64,000 nucleotides of DNA from Auanema rhodensis. Taxonomy: Eukaryota > Nematoda > Chromadorea > Rhabditida > Rhabditidae. Of this stretch, positions 14,201 to 26,335 are shown piece by piece (position 1 is the first letter of the stretch; each line of letters opens with the position of its first letter). Below the pieces are notes generated by a model that did no database searches, was not told the origin of the DNA, and saw nothing but the letters and a program-made list of their open reading frames with translations. Made by a program: the position numbers and the translations under genes. The stretch is taken from NCBI GenBank assembly GCA_964057225.1, contig OZ059900.1, positions 25,373,638-25,437,637 of the forward strand. The letters run 5' to 3'.

Positions 14201-17200
14201 AGCGAAATTTCCAAAAACTGGTTTTCCAGCATAATAAAATATTTCTCATGGGAAATACTGTGTTTTTGTATTTTTCTAGTGTTCAGCATGTAAAATGCTT
14301 CATTTTAGTATGTAACACGCTGAAATTCGTTGCATTTGACGACTCATATGAACAAAAATCGATTTAATCAATATTAGCCATAAGGGGCGTGCCCTCAGAA
14401 TATGCTAATTTCCTTAATTTTCTAACCCCTGTTTTTTTGTCGTGAAAGTGGAACTAGACGTTGTACGAACAATTTTGAGCTAGGTTTCATTGACATTGCA
14501 TGAGTTTGAACACATGAAATCGTAAGTCAAAACCTTGTTTACAGCGAAATTTCCAAAAACTGGTTTTCCAGCATAATAAAATATTTCTCAAGGGAAAAAC
14601 TGTGTTTTTATATTTTTCTAGTGTTCAGCATGTGAAATGCTTAATTTTAGTATGTAACACGCTGAAATTTGTTGCATTTGACGACTCATATGAACAAAAA
14701 TCGATTTAATCAATATTAGCCATAAGGGGCGTGCCCTCAGAATATGCTAATTTCCTTAGTTTTCTAACCCCTGTTTTTTTGTCGTGAAAGTGGAACTAGA
14801 CGTTGTACGAACAATTTTGAGCTAGGTTTCATTGACATTGCATGAGTTTGAACACATGAAATCGTAAGTCAAAACCTTGTTTACAGCGAAATTTCCAAAA
14901 ACTGGTTTTCCAGCATAATAAAATATTTCTCATGGGAAATACTGTGTTTTTGTATTTTTCTAGTGTTCAGCATGTAAAATGCTTCATTTTAGTATGTAAC
15001 ACGCTGAAATTCGTTGCATTTGACGACTCATATGAACAAAAATCGATTTAATCAATATTAGCCATAAGGGGCGTGCCCTCAGAATATGCTAATTTCCTTA
15101 ATTTTCTAACCCCTGTTTTTTTGTCGTGAAAGTGGAACTAGACGTTTTACGAACAATTTTGAGCTAGGTTTCATTGACATTGCATGAGTTTGAACACATG
15201 AAATCGTAAGTCAAAACCTTGTTTACAGCGAAATTTCCAAAAACTGGTTTTCCAGCATAATAAAATATTTCTCATGGGAAAAACTGTGTTTTTGTATTTT
15301 TCTAGTGTTCAGCATGTAAAATGCTTCATTTTAGTATGTAACACACTGAAATTTGTTGCATTTGACGACTCATATGAACAAAAATCGATTTAATCAATAT
15401 TAGCCATAAGGGGCGTGCCCTCAGAATATGCTAATTTCCTTAATTTTCTAACCCCTGTTTTTTTGTCGTGAAAGTGGAACTAGACGTTGTACGAACAATT
15501 TTGAGCTAGGTTTCATTGACATTGCATCAGTTTGAACACATGAAATCGTAAGTCAAAACCTTGTTTACAGCGAAATTTCCAAAAACTGGTTTTCCAGCAT
15601 AATAAAATATTTCTCATTTGAAATACTGTGTTTTTGTATTTTTCTAGTGTTCAGCATGTGAAATGCTTAATTTTAGTATGTAACACGCTGAAATTTGTTG
15701 CATTTGACGACTCATATGAACAAAAATCGATTTAATCAATATTAGCCATAAGGGGCGTGCCCTCAGAATATGCTAATTTCCTTAATTTTCTAACCCCTGT
15801 TTTTTTGTCGTGAAAGTGGAACTAGACGTTGTACGAACAATTTTGAGCTAGGTTTCATTGACATTGCATGAGTTTGAACACATGAAATCGTAAGTCAAAA
15901 CCTTGTTTACAGCGAAATTTCCAAAAACTGGTTTTCCAGCATAATAAAATATTTCTCATGGGAAATACTGTGTTTTTGTATTTTTTTAGTGTTCAGCATG
16001 TAAAATGCGTCATTTAAGTATGTAAAACGCTGAAATTCGTTGCATTTGACGACTCATATGAACAAAAATCGATTTTATCAATATTAGCCATGAGGGGCGT
16101 GCCCTCAGAATATGCTAATTTCCTTAATTTTCTAACCCCTGTTTTTTTGTCGTGAAAGTGGAACTAGACGTTTTACGAACAATTTTGAGCTAGGTTTCAT
16201 TGACATTGCATGAGTTTGAACACATGAAATCGTAAGTCAAAACCTTGTTTACAGCGAAATTTCCAAAAACTGGTTTTCCAGCATAATAAAATATTTCTCA
16301 TGGGAAAAACTGTGTTTTTGTATTTTTCTAGTGTTCAGCATGTAAAATGCTTCATTTTAGTATGTAACACACTGAAATTTGTTGCATTTGACGACTCATA
16401 TGAACAAAAATCGATTTAATCAATATTAGCCATAAGGGGCGTGCCCTCAGAATATGCTAATTTCCTTAATTTTCTAACCCCTGTTTTTTTGTCGTGAAAG
16501 TGGAACTAGACGTTGTACGAACAATTTTGAGCTAGGTTTCATTGACATTGCATCAGTTTGAACACATGAAATCGTAAGTCAAAACCTTGTTTACAGCGAA
16601 ATTTCCAAAAACTGGTTTTCCAGCATAATAAAATATTTCTCATTTGAAATACTGTGTTTTTGTATTTTTCTAGTGTTCAGCATGTGAAATGCTTAATTTT
16701 AGTATGTAACACGCTGAAATTTGTTGCATTTGACGACTCATATGAACAAAAATCGATTTAATCAATATTAGCCATAAGGGGCGTGCCCTCAGAATATGCT
16801 AATTTCCTTAATTTTCTAACCCCTGTTTTTTTGTCGTGAAAGTGGAACTAGACGTTGTACGAACAATTTTGAGCTAGGTTTCATTGACATTGCATGAGTT
16901 TGAACACATGAAATCGTAAGTCAAAACCTTGTTTACAGCGAAATTTCCAAAAACTGGTTTTCCAGCATAATAAAATAGTTCTCATGGGAAACACTGTGTT
17001 TTTGTATTTTTTTAGTGTTCAGCATGTAAAATGCGTCATTTAAGTATGTAAAACGCTGAAATTCGTTGCATTTGACGACTCATATGAACAAAAATCGATT
17101 TTATCAATATTAGCCATAAGGGGCGTGCCCTCAGAATATGCTAATTTCCTTAATTTTCTAACCCCTGTTTTTTTTGTCGTGAAAGTGGAACTAGACGTTG

Positions 17201-18560
17201 TACGAACAATTATGAGCTAGGTTTCATTGACATTGCATGAGTTTGAACACATGAAATCGTAAGTCAAAACCTTGTTTACAGCGAAATTTCCAAAAACTGG
17301 TTTTCCAGCATAATAAAATATTTCTCATGGGAAATACTGTGTTTTTGTATTTTTTTAGTGTTCAGCATGTAAAATGCGTCATTTAAGTATGTAAAACGCT
17401 GAAATTCGTTGCATTTGACGACTCATATGAACAAAAATCGATTTTATCAATATTAGCCATAAGGGGCGTGCCCTCAGAATATGCTGATTTCCTTAATTTT
17501 CTAACCCCTGTTTTTTTGTCGTGAAAGTGGAACTAGACGTTGTACGAACAATTCTGAGCTAGGTTTCATTGACATTGCATGAGTTTGAACACATGAAATC
17601 GTAAGTCAAAACCTTGTTTACTGCGAAATTTCCAAAAACTGGTTTTCCAGCATAATACAATATTTCTCATGGGAAATACTGTGTTTTTGTATTTTTCTAG
17701 TGTTCAGCATGTGAAATGCTTAATTTTAGTATGTAACACGCTGAAATTTGTTGCATTTGACGACTCATATGAACAAAAATCGATTTAATCAATATTAGCC
17801 ATAAGGGGCGTGCCCTCAGAATATGCTAATTTCCTTAATTTTCTAACCCCTGTTTTTTTGTCGTGAAAGTGGAACTAGACGTTGTACGAACAATTTTGAG
17901 CTAGGTTTCATTGACATTGCATGAGTTTGAACACATGAAATCGTAAGTCAAAACCTTGTTTACAGCGAAATTTCCAAAAACTAGTTTTCCAGCATAATAA
18001 AATATTTCTCATGGGAAATACTGTGTTTTTGTATTTTTCTAGTGTTCAGCATGTAAAATGCTTCATTTTAGTATGTAACACGCTGAAATTCGTTGCATTT
18101 GACGACTCATATGAACAAAAATCGATTTTATCAATATTAGCCATAAGGGGCGTGCCCTCAGAATATGCTGATTTCCTTAATTTTCTAACCCCTGTTTTTT
18201 TGTCGTGAAAGTGGAACTAGACGTTGTACGAACAATTCTGAGCTAGGTTTCATTGACATTGCATGAGTTTGAACACATGAAATCGTAAGTCAAAACCTTG
18301 TTTACTGCGAAATTTCCAAAAACTGGTTTTCCAGCATAATACAATATTTCTCATGGGAAATACTGTGTTTTTGTATTTTTCTAGTGTTCAGCATGTGAAA
18401 TGCTTAATTTTAGTATGTAACACGCTGAAATTCGTTGCATTTGACGACTCATATGAACAAAAATCGATTTAATCAATATTAGCCATAAGGGGCGTGCCCT
18501 CAGAATATGCTAATTTCCTTAGTTTTCTAACCCCTGTTTTTTTGTCGTGAAAGTGGAACT
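11281..18560 (+). repeat. Mixed satellite zone with local 2-mer and 3-mer duplications
   Basis: Subtypes a, b-like (gcgtcatttaag) and the c-relative with gtgaaatgcttaat alternate without one fixed HOR. Three local duplications are visible. About 11360-12070 recurs at 16830-17550 (offset 5477; shared tagttctc, T8 run, aattatgagc, ctgattt). About 15141-15700 recurs 1026 bp later at 16167-16730 (gacgttttac, gggaaaaactg, acacactg, catcag, tctcatttg). The unit marked aattctgag at 17554 recurs 684 bp later at 18238 together with ttactgcg and aatacaat. T-runs of 8-9 bases are concentrated in this zone. Confidence 0.75.
12310..12770 (+). repeat. Units with expanded T9 run
   Basis: The T-run after cccctg, seven bases in nearly all copies, has nine bases near 12377-12385 and again near 12720-12728; another T9 lies near 11347-11355. 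Runs of eight occur near 11691 and 17168. Runs of six occur near 20931, 26742, 28103, 42808 and 55115. Replication slippage is the simple explanation. The two T9 units lie next to each other, so one may have been copied from the other. The extra bases shift the reading frame and lengthen a spurious open frame here. Confidence 0.8.
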
Positions 18561-18596
18561 AGACGTTGTACGAACAATTTTGAGCTAGGTTTCATT

Positions 18597-21500
18597 TACA
18601 TTGCATGAGTTTGAACACATGAAATCGTAAGTCAAAACCTTGTTTACTGCGAAATTTCCAAAAACTGGTTTTCCAGCATAATACAATATTTCTCATGGGA
18701 AATACTGTGTTTTTGTATTTTTCTAGTGTTCAGCATGTGAAATGCTTAATTTTAGTATGTAACACGCTGAAATTTGTTGCATTTGACGACTCATATGAAC
18801 AAAAATCGATTTAATCAATATTAGCCATAAGGGGCGTGCCCTCAGAATATGCTAATTTCCTTAATTTTCTAACCCCTGTTTTTTTGTCGTGAAAGTGGAA
18901 CTAGACGTTGTACGAACAATTTTGAGCTAGGTTTCATTGACATTGCATGAGTTTGAACACATGAAATCGTAAGTCAAAACCTTGTTTACAGCGAAATTTC
19001 CAAAAACTGGTTTTCCAGCATAATAAAATATTTCTCATGGGAAATACTGTGTTTTTGTATTTTTCTAGTGTTCAGCATGTAAAATGCTTCATTTTAGTAT
19101 GTAACACGCTGAAATTCGTTGCATTTGACGACTCATATGAACAAAAATCGATTTAATCAATATTAGCCATAAGGGGCGTGCCCTCAGAATATGCTAATTT
19201 CCTTAATTTTCTAACCCCTGTTTTTTTGTCGTGAAAGTGGAACTAGACGTTGTACGAACAATTTTGAGCTAGGTTTCATTGACATTGCATGAGTTTGAAC
19301 ACATGAAATCGTAAGTCAAAACCTTGTTTACAGCGAAATTTCCAAAAACTGGTTTTCCAGCATAATAAAATATTTCTCAAGGGAAAAACTGTGTTTTTAT
19401 ATTTTTCTAGTGTTCAGCATGTGAAATGCTTAATTTTAGTATGTAACACGCTGAAATTTGTTGCATTTGACGACTCATATGAACAAAAATCGATTTAATC
19501 AATATTAGCCATAAGGGGCGTGCCCTCAGAATATGCTAATTTCCTTAGTTTTCTAACCCCTGTTTTTTTGTCGTGAAAGTGGAACTAGACGTTGTACGAA
19601 CAATTTTGAGCTAGGTTTCATTGACATTGCATGAGTTTGAACACATGAAATCGTAAGTCAAAACCTTGTTTACAGCGAAATTTCCAAAAACTGGTTTTCC
19701 AGCATAATAAAATATTTCTCATGGGAAATACTGTGTTTTTGTATTTTTCTAGTGTTCAGCATGTAAAATGCTTCATTTTAGTATGTAACACGCTGAAATT
19801 CGTTGCATTTGACGACTCATATGAACAAAAATCGATTTAATCAATATTAGCCATAAGGGGCGTGCCCTCAGAATATGCTAATTTCCTTAATTTTCTAACC
19901 CCTGTTTTTTTGTCGTGAAAGTGGAACTAGACGTTTTACGAACAATTTTGAGCTAGGTTTCATTGACATTGCATGAGTTTGAACACATGAAATCGTAAGT
20001 CAAAACCTTGTTTACAGCGAAATTTCCAAAAACTGGTTTTCCAGCATAATAAAATATTTCTCATGGGAAAAACTGTGTTTTTGTATTTTTCTAGTGTTCA
20101 GCATGTAAAATGCTTCATTTTAGTATGTAACACACTGAAATTTGTTGCATTTGACGACTCATATGAACAAAAATCGATTTAATCAATATTAGCCATAAGG
20201 GGCGTGCCCTCAGAATATGCTAATTTCCTTAATTTTCTAACCCCTGTTTTTTTGTCGTGAAAGTGGAACTAGACGTTGTACGAACAATTTTGAGCTAGGT
20301 TTCATTGACATTGCATCAGTTTGAACACATGAAATCGTAAGTCAAAACCTTGTTTACAGCGAAATTTCCAAAAACTGGTTTTCCAGCATAATAAAATATT
20401 TCTCATTTGAAATACTGTGTTTTTGTATTTTTCTAGTGTTCAGCATGTAAAATGCTTCATTTTAGTATGTAACACGCTGAAATTCGTTGCATTTGACGAC
20501 TCATATGAACAAAAATCGATTTAATCAATATTAGCCATAAGGGGCGTGCCCTCAGAATATGCTAATTTCCTTAATTTTCTAACCCCTGTTTTTTTGTCGT
20601 GAAAGTGGAACTAGACGTTGTACGAACAATTTTGAGCTAGGTTTCATTGACATTGCATGAGTTTGAACACATGAAATCGTAAGTCAAAACCTTGTTTACA
20701 GCGAAATTTCCAAAAACTGGTTTTCCAGCATAATAAAATATTTCTCATGGGAAATACTGTGTTTTTGTATTTTTCTAGTGTTCAGCATGTGAAATGCTTA
20801 ATTTTAGTATGTAACACGCTGAAATTTGTTGCATTTGACGACTCATATGAACAAAAATCGATTTAATCAATATTAGCCATAAGGGGCGTGCCCTCAGAAT
20901 ATGCTAATTTCCTTAATTTTCTAACCCCTGTTTTTTGTCGTGAAAGTGGAACTAGACGTTGTACGAACAATTTTGAGCTAGGTTTCATTGACATTGCATG
21001 AGTTTGAACACATGAAATCGTAAGTCAAAACCTTGTTTACAGCGAAATTTCCAAAAACTGGTTTTCCAGCATAATAAAATATTTCTCATGGGAAATACTG
21101 TGTTTTTGTATTTTTCTAGTGTTCAGCATGTAAAATGCTTCATTTTAGTATGTAACACGCTGAAATTCGTTGCATTTGACGACTCATATGAACAAAAATC
21201 GATTTAATCAATATTAGCCATAAGGGGCGTGCCCTCAGAATATGCTAATTTCCTTAATTTTCTAACCCCTGTTTTTTTGTCGTGAAAGTGGAACTAGACG
21301 TTGTACGAACAATTTTGAGCTAGGTTTCATTGACATTGCATGAGTTTGAACACATGAAATCGTAAGTCAAAACCTTGTTTACAGCGAAATTTCCAAAAAC
21401 TGGTTTTCCAGCATAATAAAATATTTCTCAAGGGAAAAACTGTGTTTTTATATTTTTCTAGTGTTCAGCATGTGAAATGCTTAATTTTAGTATGTAACAC

Positions 21501-22710
21501 GCTGAAATTTGTTGCATTTGACGACTCATATGAACAAAAATCGATTTAATCAATATTAGCCATAAGGGGCGTGCCCTCAGAATATGCTAATTTCCTTAGT
21601 TTTCTAACCCCTGTTTTTTTGTCGTGAAAGTGGAACTAGACGTTGTACGAACAATTTTGAGCTAGGTTTCATTGACATTGCATGAGTTTGAACACATGAA
21701 ATCGTAAGTCAAAACCTTGTTTACTGCGAAATTTCCAAAAACTGGTTTTCCAGCATAATACAATATTTCTCATGGGAAATACTGTGTTTTTGTATTTTTC
21801 TAGTGTTCAGCATGTGAAATGCTTAATTTTAGTATGTAACACGCTGAAATTTGTTGCATTTGACGACTCATATGAACAAAAATCGATTTAATCAATATTA
21901 GCCATAAGGGGCGTGCCCTCAGAATATGCTAATTTCCTTAATTTTCTAACCCCTGTTTTTTTGTCGTGAAAGTGGAACTAGACGTTGTACGAACAATTTT
22001 GAGCTAGGTTTCATTGACATTGCATGAGTTTGAACACATGAAATCGTAAGTCAAAACCTTGTTTACAGCGAAATTTCCAAAAACTGGTTTTCCAGCATAA
22101 TAAAATATTTCTCATGGGAAATACTGTGTTTTTGTATTTTTCTAGTGTTCAGCATGTAAAATGCTTCATTTTAGTATGTAACACGCTGAAATTCGTTGCA
22201 TTTGACGACTCATATGAACAAAAATCGATTTAATCAATATTAGCCATAAGGGGCGTGCCCTCAGAATATGCTAATTTCCTTAATTTTCTAACCCCTGTTT
22301 TTTTGTCGTGAAAGTGGAACTAGACGTTGTACGAACAATTTTGAGCTAGGTTTCATTGACATTGCATGAGTTTGAACACATGAAATCGTAAGTCAAAACC
22401 TTGTTTACAGCGAAATTTCCAAAAACTGGTTTTCCAGCATAATAAAATATTTCTCAAGGGAAAAACTGTGTTTTTATATTTTTCTAGTGTTCAGCATGTG
22501 AAATGCTTAATTTTAGTATGTAACACGCTGAAATTTGTTGCATTTGACGACTCATATGAACAAAAATCGATTTAATCAATATTAGCCATAAGGGGCGTGC
22601 CCTCAGAATATGCTAATTTCCTTAGTTTTCTAACCCCTGTTTTTTTGTCGTGAAAGTGGAACTAGACGTTGTACGAACAATTTTGAGCTAGGTTTCATTG
22701 ACATTGCATG
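18597..22710 (+). repeat. Segmental duplication C, copy 1 (about 12 monomers)
   Basis: This block matches 40474-44587 at a constant offset of 21877 bp. Shared markers, in order, are tttcatttacattg with ttactgcg and aatacaat at the left, ctcaaggg near 19374, ccttagtttt, acgttttac at 19931, acacactg, catcag, tctcatttg at 20401, a T6 run near 20931, ttactgcg at 21721, ctcaaggg at 22451, and ccttagtttt near 22621. The left limit lies between 18522 (mismatch) and 18597 (first shared marker). The right limit lies between 22710 and 22776. Because the T6 indel and all substitutions keep the same spacing, this was copied as one piece. Confidence 0.88.
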
Positions 22711-24034
22711 AGTTTGAACACATGAAATCGTAAGTCAAAACCTTGTTTACAGCGAAATTTCCAAAAACTGGTTTTGCAGCATAATAAAATATTTCTCATG
22801 GGAAATACTGTGTTTTTGTACTTTTCTAGTGTTCAGCATGTGAAATGCTTCATTTTAGTATGTAACACGCTGAAATTCGTTGCATTTGACGACTCATATG
22901 AACAAAAATCGATTTAATCAATATTAGCCATAAGGGGCGTGCCCTCAGAATATGCCAATTTCCTTAATTTTCTAACCCCTGTTTTTTTGTCGTGAAAGTG
23001 GAACTAGACGTTGTACGAACAATTTTGAGCTAGGTTTCATTGACATTGCATGAGTTTGAACACATGAAATCGTAAGTCAAAACCTTGTTTACAGCGAAAT
23101 TTCCAAAAACTGGTTTTCCAGCATAATAAAATATTTCTCATGGGAAATACTGTGTTTTTGTATTTTTCTAGTGTTCAGCATGTAAAATGCTTCATTTTAG
23201 TATGTAACACGCTGAAATTCGTTGCATTTGACGACTCATATGAACAAAAATCGATTTAATCAATATTAGCCATAAGGGGCGTGCCCTCAGAATATGCTAA
23301 TTTCCTTAATTTTCTAACCCCTGTTTTTTTGTCGTGAAAGTGGAACTAGACGTTGTACGAACAATTTTGAGCTAGGTTTCATTGACATTGCATGAGTTTG
23401 AACACATGAAATCGTAAGTCAAAACCTTGTTTACAGCGAAATTTCCAAAAACTGGTTTTCCAGCATAATAAAATATTTCTCATGGGAAATACTGTGTTTT
23501 TGTATTTTTCTAGTGTTCAGCATGTAAGATGCTTTATTTTAGTATGTAACACGCTGAAATTCGTTGCATTTGACGACTCATATGAACAAAAATCGATTTA
23601 ATCAATATTAGCCATAAGGGGCGTGCCCTCAGAATATGCTAATTTCCTTAATTTTCTAACCCCTGTTTTTTTGTCGTGAAAGTGGAACTAGACGTTGTAC
23701 GAACAATTTTGAGCTAGGTTTCATTGACATTGCATCAGTTTGAACACATGAAATCGTAAGTCAAAACCTTGTTTACAGCGAAATTTCCAAAAACTGGTTT
23801 TCCAGCATAATAAAATATTTCTCATGGGAAATACTGTGTTTTTGTATTTTTCTAGTGTTCAGCATGTAAAATGCTTCATTTTAGTATGTAACACGCTGAA
23901 ATTCGTTGCATTTGACGACTCATATGAACAAAAATCGATTTAATCAATATTAGCCATAAGGGGCGTGCCCTCAGAATATGCTAATTTCCTTAATTTTCTA
24001 ACCCCTGTTTTTTTGTCGTGAAAGTGGAACTAGA

Positions 24035-26086
24035 CGTTCTACGAACAATTTTGAGCTAGGTTTCATTGACATTGCATGAGTTTGAACACATGAAATCGTA
24101 AGTCAAAACCTTGTTTACAGCGAAATTTCCAAAAACTGGTTTTCCAGCATAATAAAATATTTCTCATGGGAAAAACTGTGTTTTTGTATTTTTCTAGTGT
24201 TCAGCATATAAAATGCTTCATTTTAGTATGTAACACACTGAAATTTGTTGCATTTGACGACTCATATGAACAAAAATCGATTTAATCAATATTAGCCATA
24301 AGGGGCGTGCCCTCAGAATATGCTAATTTCCTTAATTTTCTAACCCCTGTTTTTTTGTCGTGAAAGTGGAACTAGACGTTGTACGAACAATTTTGAGCTA
24401 GGTTTCATTGACATTGCATGAGTTTGAACACATGAAATCGTAAGTCAAAACCTTGTTTACAGCGAAATTTCCAAAAACTGGTTTTCCAGCATAATAAAAT
24501 ATTTCTCAAGGGAAAAACTGTGTTTTTATATTTTTCTAGTGTTCAGCATGTGAAATGCTTTATTTTAGTATGTAACACGCTGAAATTTGTTGCATTTGAC
24601 GACTCATATGAACAAAAATCGATTTAATCAATATTAGCCATAAGGGGCGTGCCCTCAGAATATGCTAATTTCCTTAATTTTCTAACCCCTGTTTTTTTGT
24701 CGTGAAAGTGGAACTAGACGTTGTACGAACAATTTTGAGCTAGGTTTCATTGACATTGCATCAGTTTGAACACATGAAATCGTAAGTCAAAACCTTGTTT
24801 ACAGCGAAATTTCCAAAAACTGGTTTTCCAGCATAATAAAATATTTCTCATGGGAAATACTGTGTTTTTGTATTTTTCTAGTGTTCAGCATGTAAAATGT
24901 TTCATTTTAGTATGTAACACGCTGAAATTCGTTGCATTTGACGACTCATATGAACAAAAATCGATTTAATCAATATTAGCCATAAGGGGCGTGCCCTCAG
25001 AATATGCTAATTTCCTTAATTTTCTAACCCCTGTTTTTTTGTCGTGAAAGTGGAACTAGACGTTCTACGAACAATTTTGAGCTAGGTTTCATTGACATTG
25101 CATGAGTTTGAACACATGAAATCGTAAGTCAAAACCTTGTTTACAGCGAAATTTCCAAAAACTGGTTTTCCAGCATAATAAAATATTTCTCATGGGAAAA
25201 ACTGTGTTTTTGTATTTTTCTAGTGTTCAGCATGTAAAATGCTTCATTTTAGTATGTAACACACTGAAATTTGTTGCATTTGACGACTCATATGAACAAA
25301 AATCGATTTAATCAATATTAGCCATAAGGGGCGTGCCCTCAGAATATGCTAATTTCCTTAATTTTCTAACCCCTGTTTTTTTGTCGTGAAAGTGGAACTA
25401 GACGTTGTACGAACAATTTTGAGCTAGGTTTCATTGACATTGCATGAGTTTGAACACATGAAATCGTAAGTCAAAACCTTGTTTACAGCGAAATTTCCAA
25501 AAACTGGTTTTCCAGCATAATAAAATATTTCTCAAGGGAAAAACTGTGTTTTTATATTTTTCTAGTGTTCAGCATGTGAAATGCTTTATTTTAGTATGTA
25601 ACACGCTGAAATTTGTTGCATTTGACGACTCATATGAACAAAAATCGATTTAATCAATATTAGCCATAAGGGGCGTGCCCTCAGAATATGCTAATTTCCT
25701 TAATTTTCTAACCCCTGTTTTTTTGTCGTGAAAGTGGAACTAGACGTTGTACGAACAATTTTGAGCTAGGTTTCATTGACATTGCATGAGTTTGAACACA
25801 TGAAATCGTAAGTCAAAACCTTGTTTACAGCGAAATTTCCAAAAACTGGTTTTCCAGCATAATAAAATATTTCTCATGGGAAATACTGTGTTTTTGTATT
25901 TTTCTAGTGTTCAGCATGTAAAATGCTTCATTTTAGTATGTAACACGCTGAAATTCGTTGCATTTGACGACTCATATGAACAAAAATCGATTTAATCAAT
26001 ATTAGCCATAAGGGGCGTGCCCTCAGAATATGCTAATTTCCTTAATTTTCTAACCCCTGTTTTTTTGTCGTGAAAGTGGAACTAGA
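24035..26086 (+). repeat. Two 3-mer repeats inside block A (1026 bp each)
   Basis: The trio of a cgttctacg/gggaaaaactg/acacactg unit, a c-type ctcaaggg unit, and a subtype-a unit repeats with cgttct at 24035 and 25061, exactly 1026 bp apart. The copies differ slightly: the first has atataaaatg and the second gtaaaatg, and only the first trio has aatgtttcat. Block B holds the same pair at 52410-54461, so the 3-mer amplification happened before the A/B duplication. Confidence 0.8.
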
Positions 26087-26335
26087 CGTTGTACGAACAA
26101 TTTTGAGCTAGGTTTCATTGACATTGCATCAGTTTGAACACATGAAATCGTAAGTCAAAACCTTGTTTACAGCGAAATTTCCAAAAACTGGTTTTGCAGC
26201 ATAATAAAATATTTCTCATGGGAAATACTGTGTTTTTGTACTTTTCTAGTGTTCAGCATGTAAAATGCTTCATTTTAGTATGTAACACGCTGAAATTCGT
26301 TGCATTTGACGACTCATATGAACAAAAATCGATTT

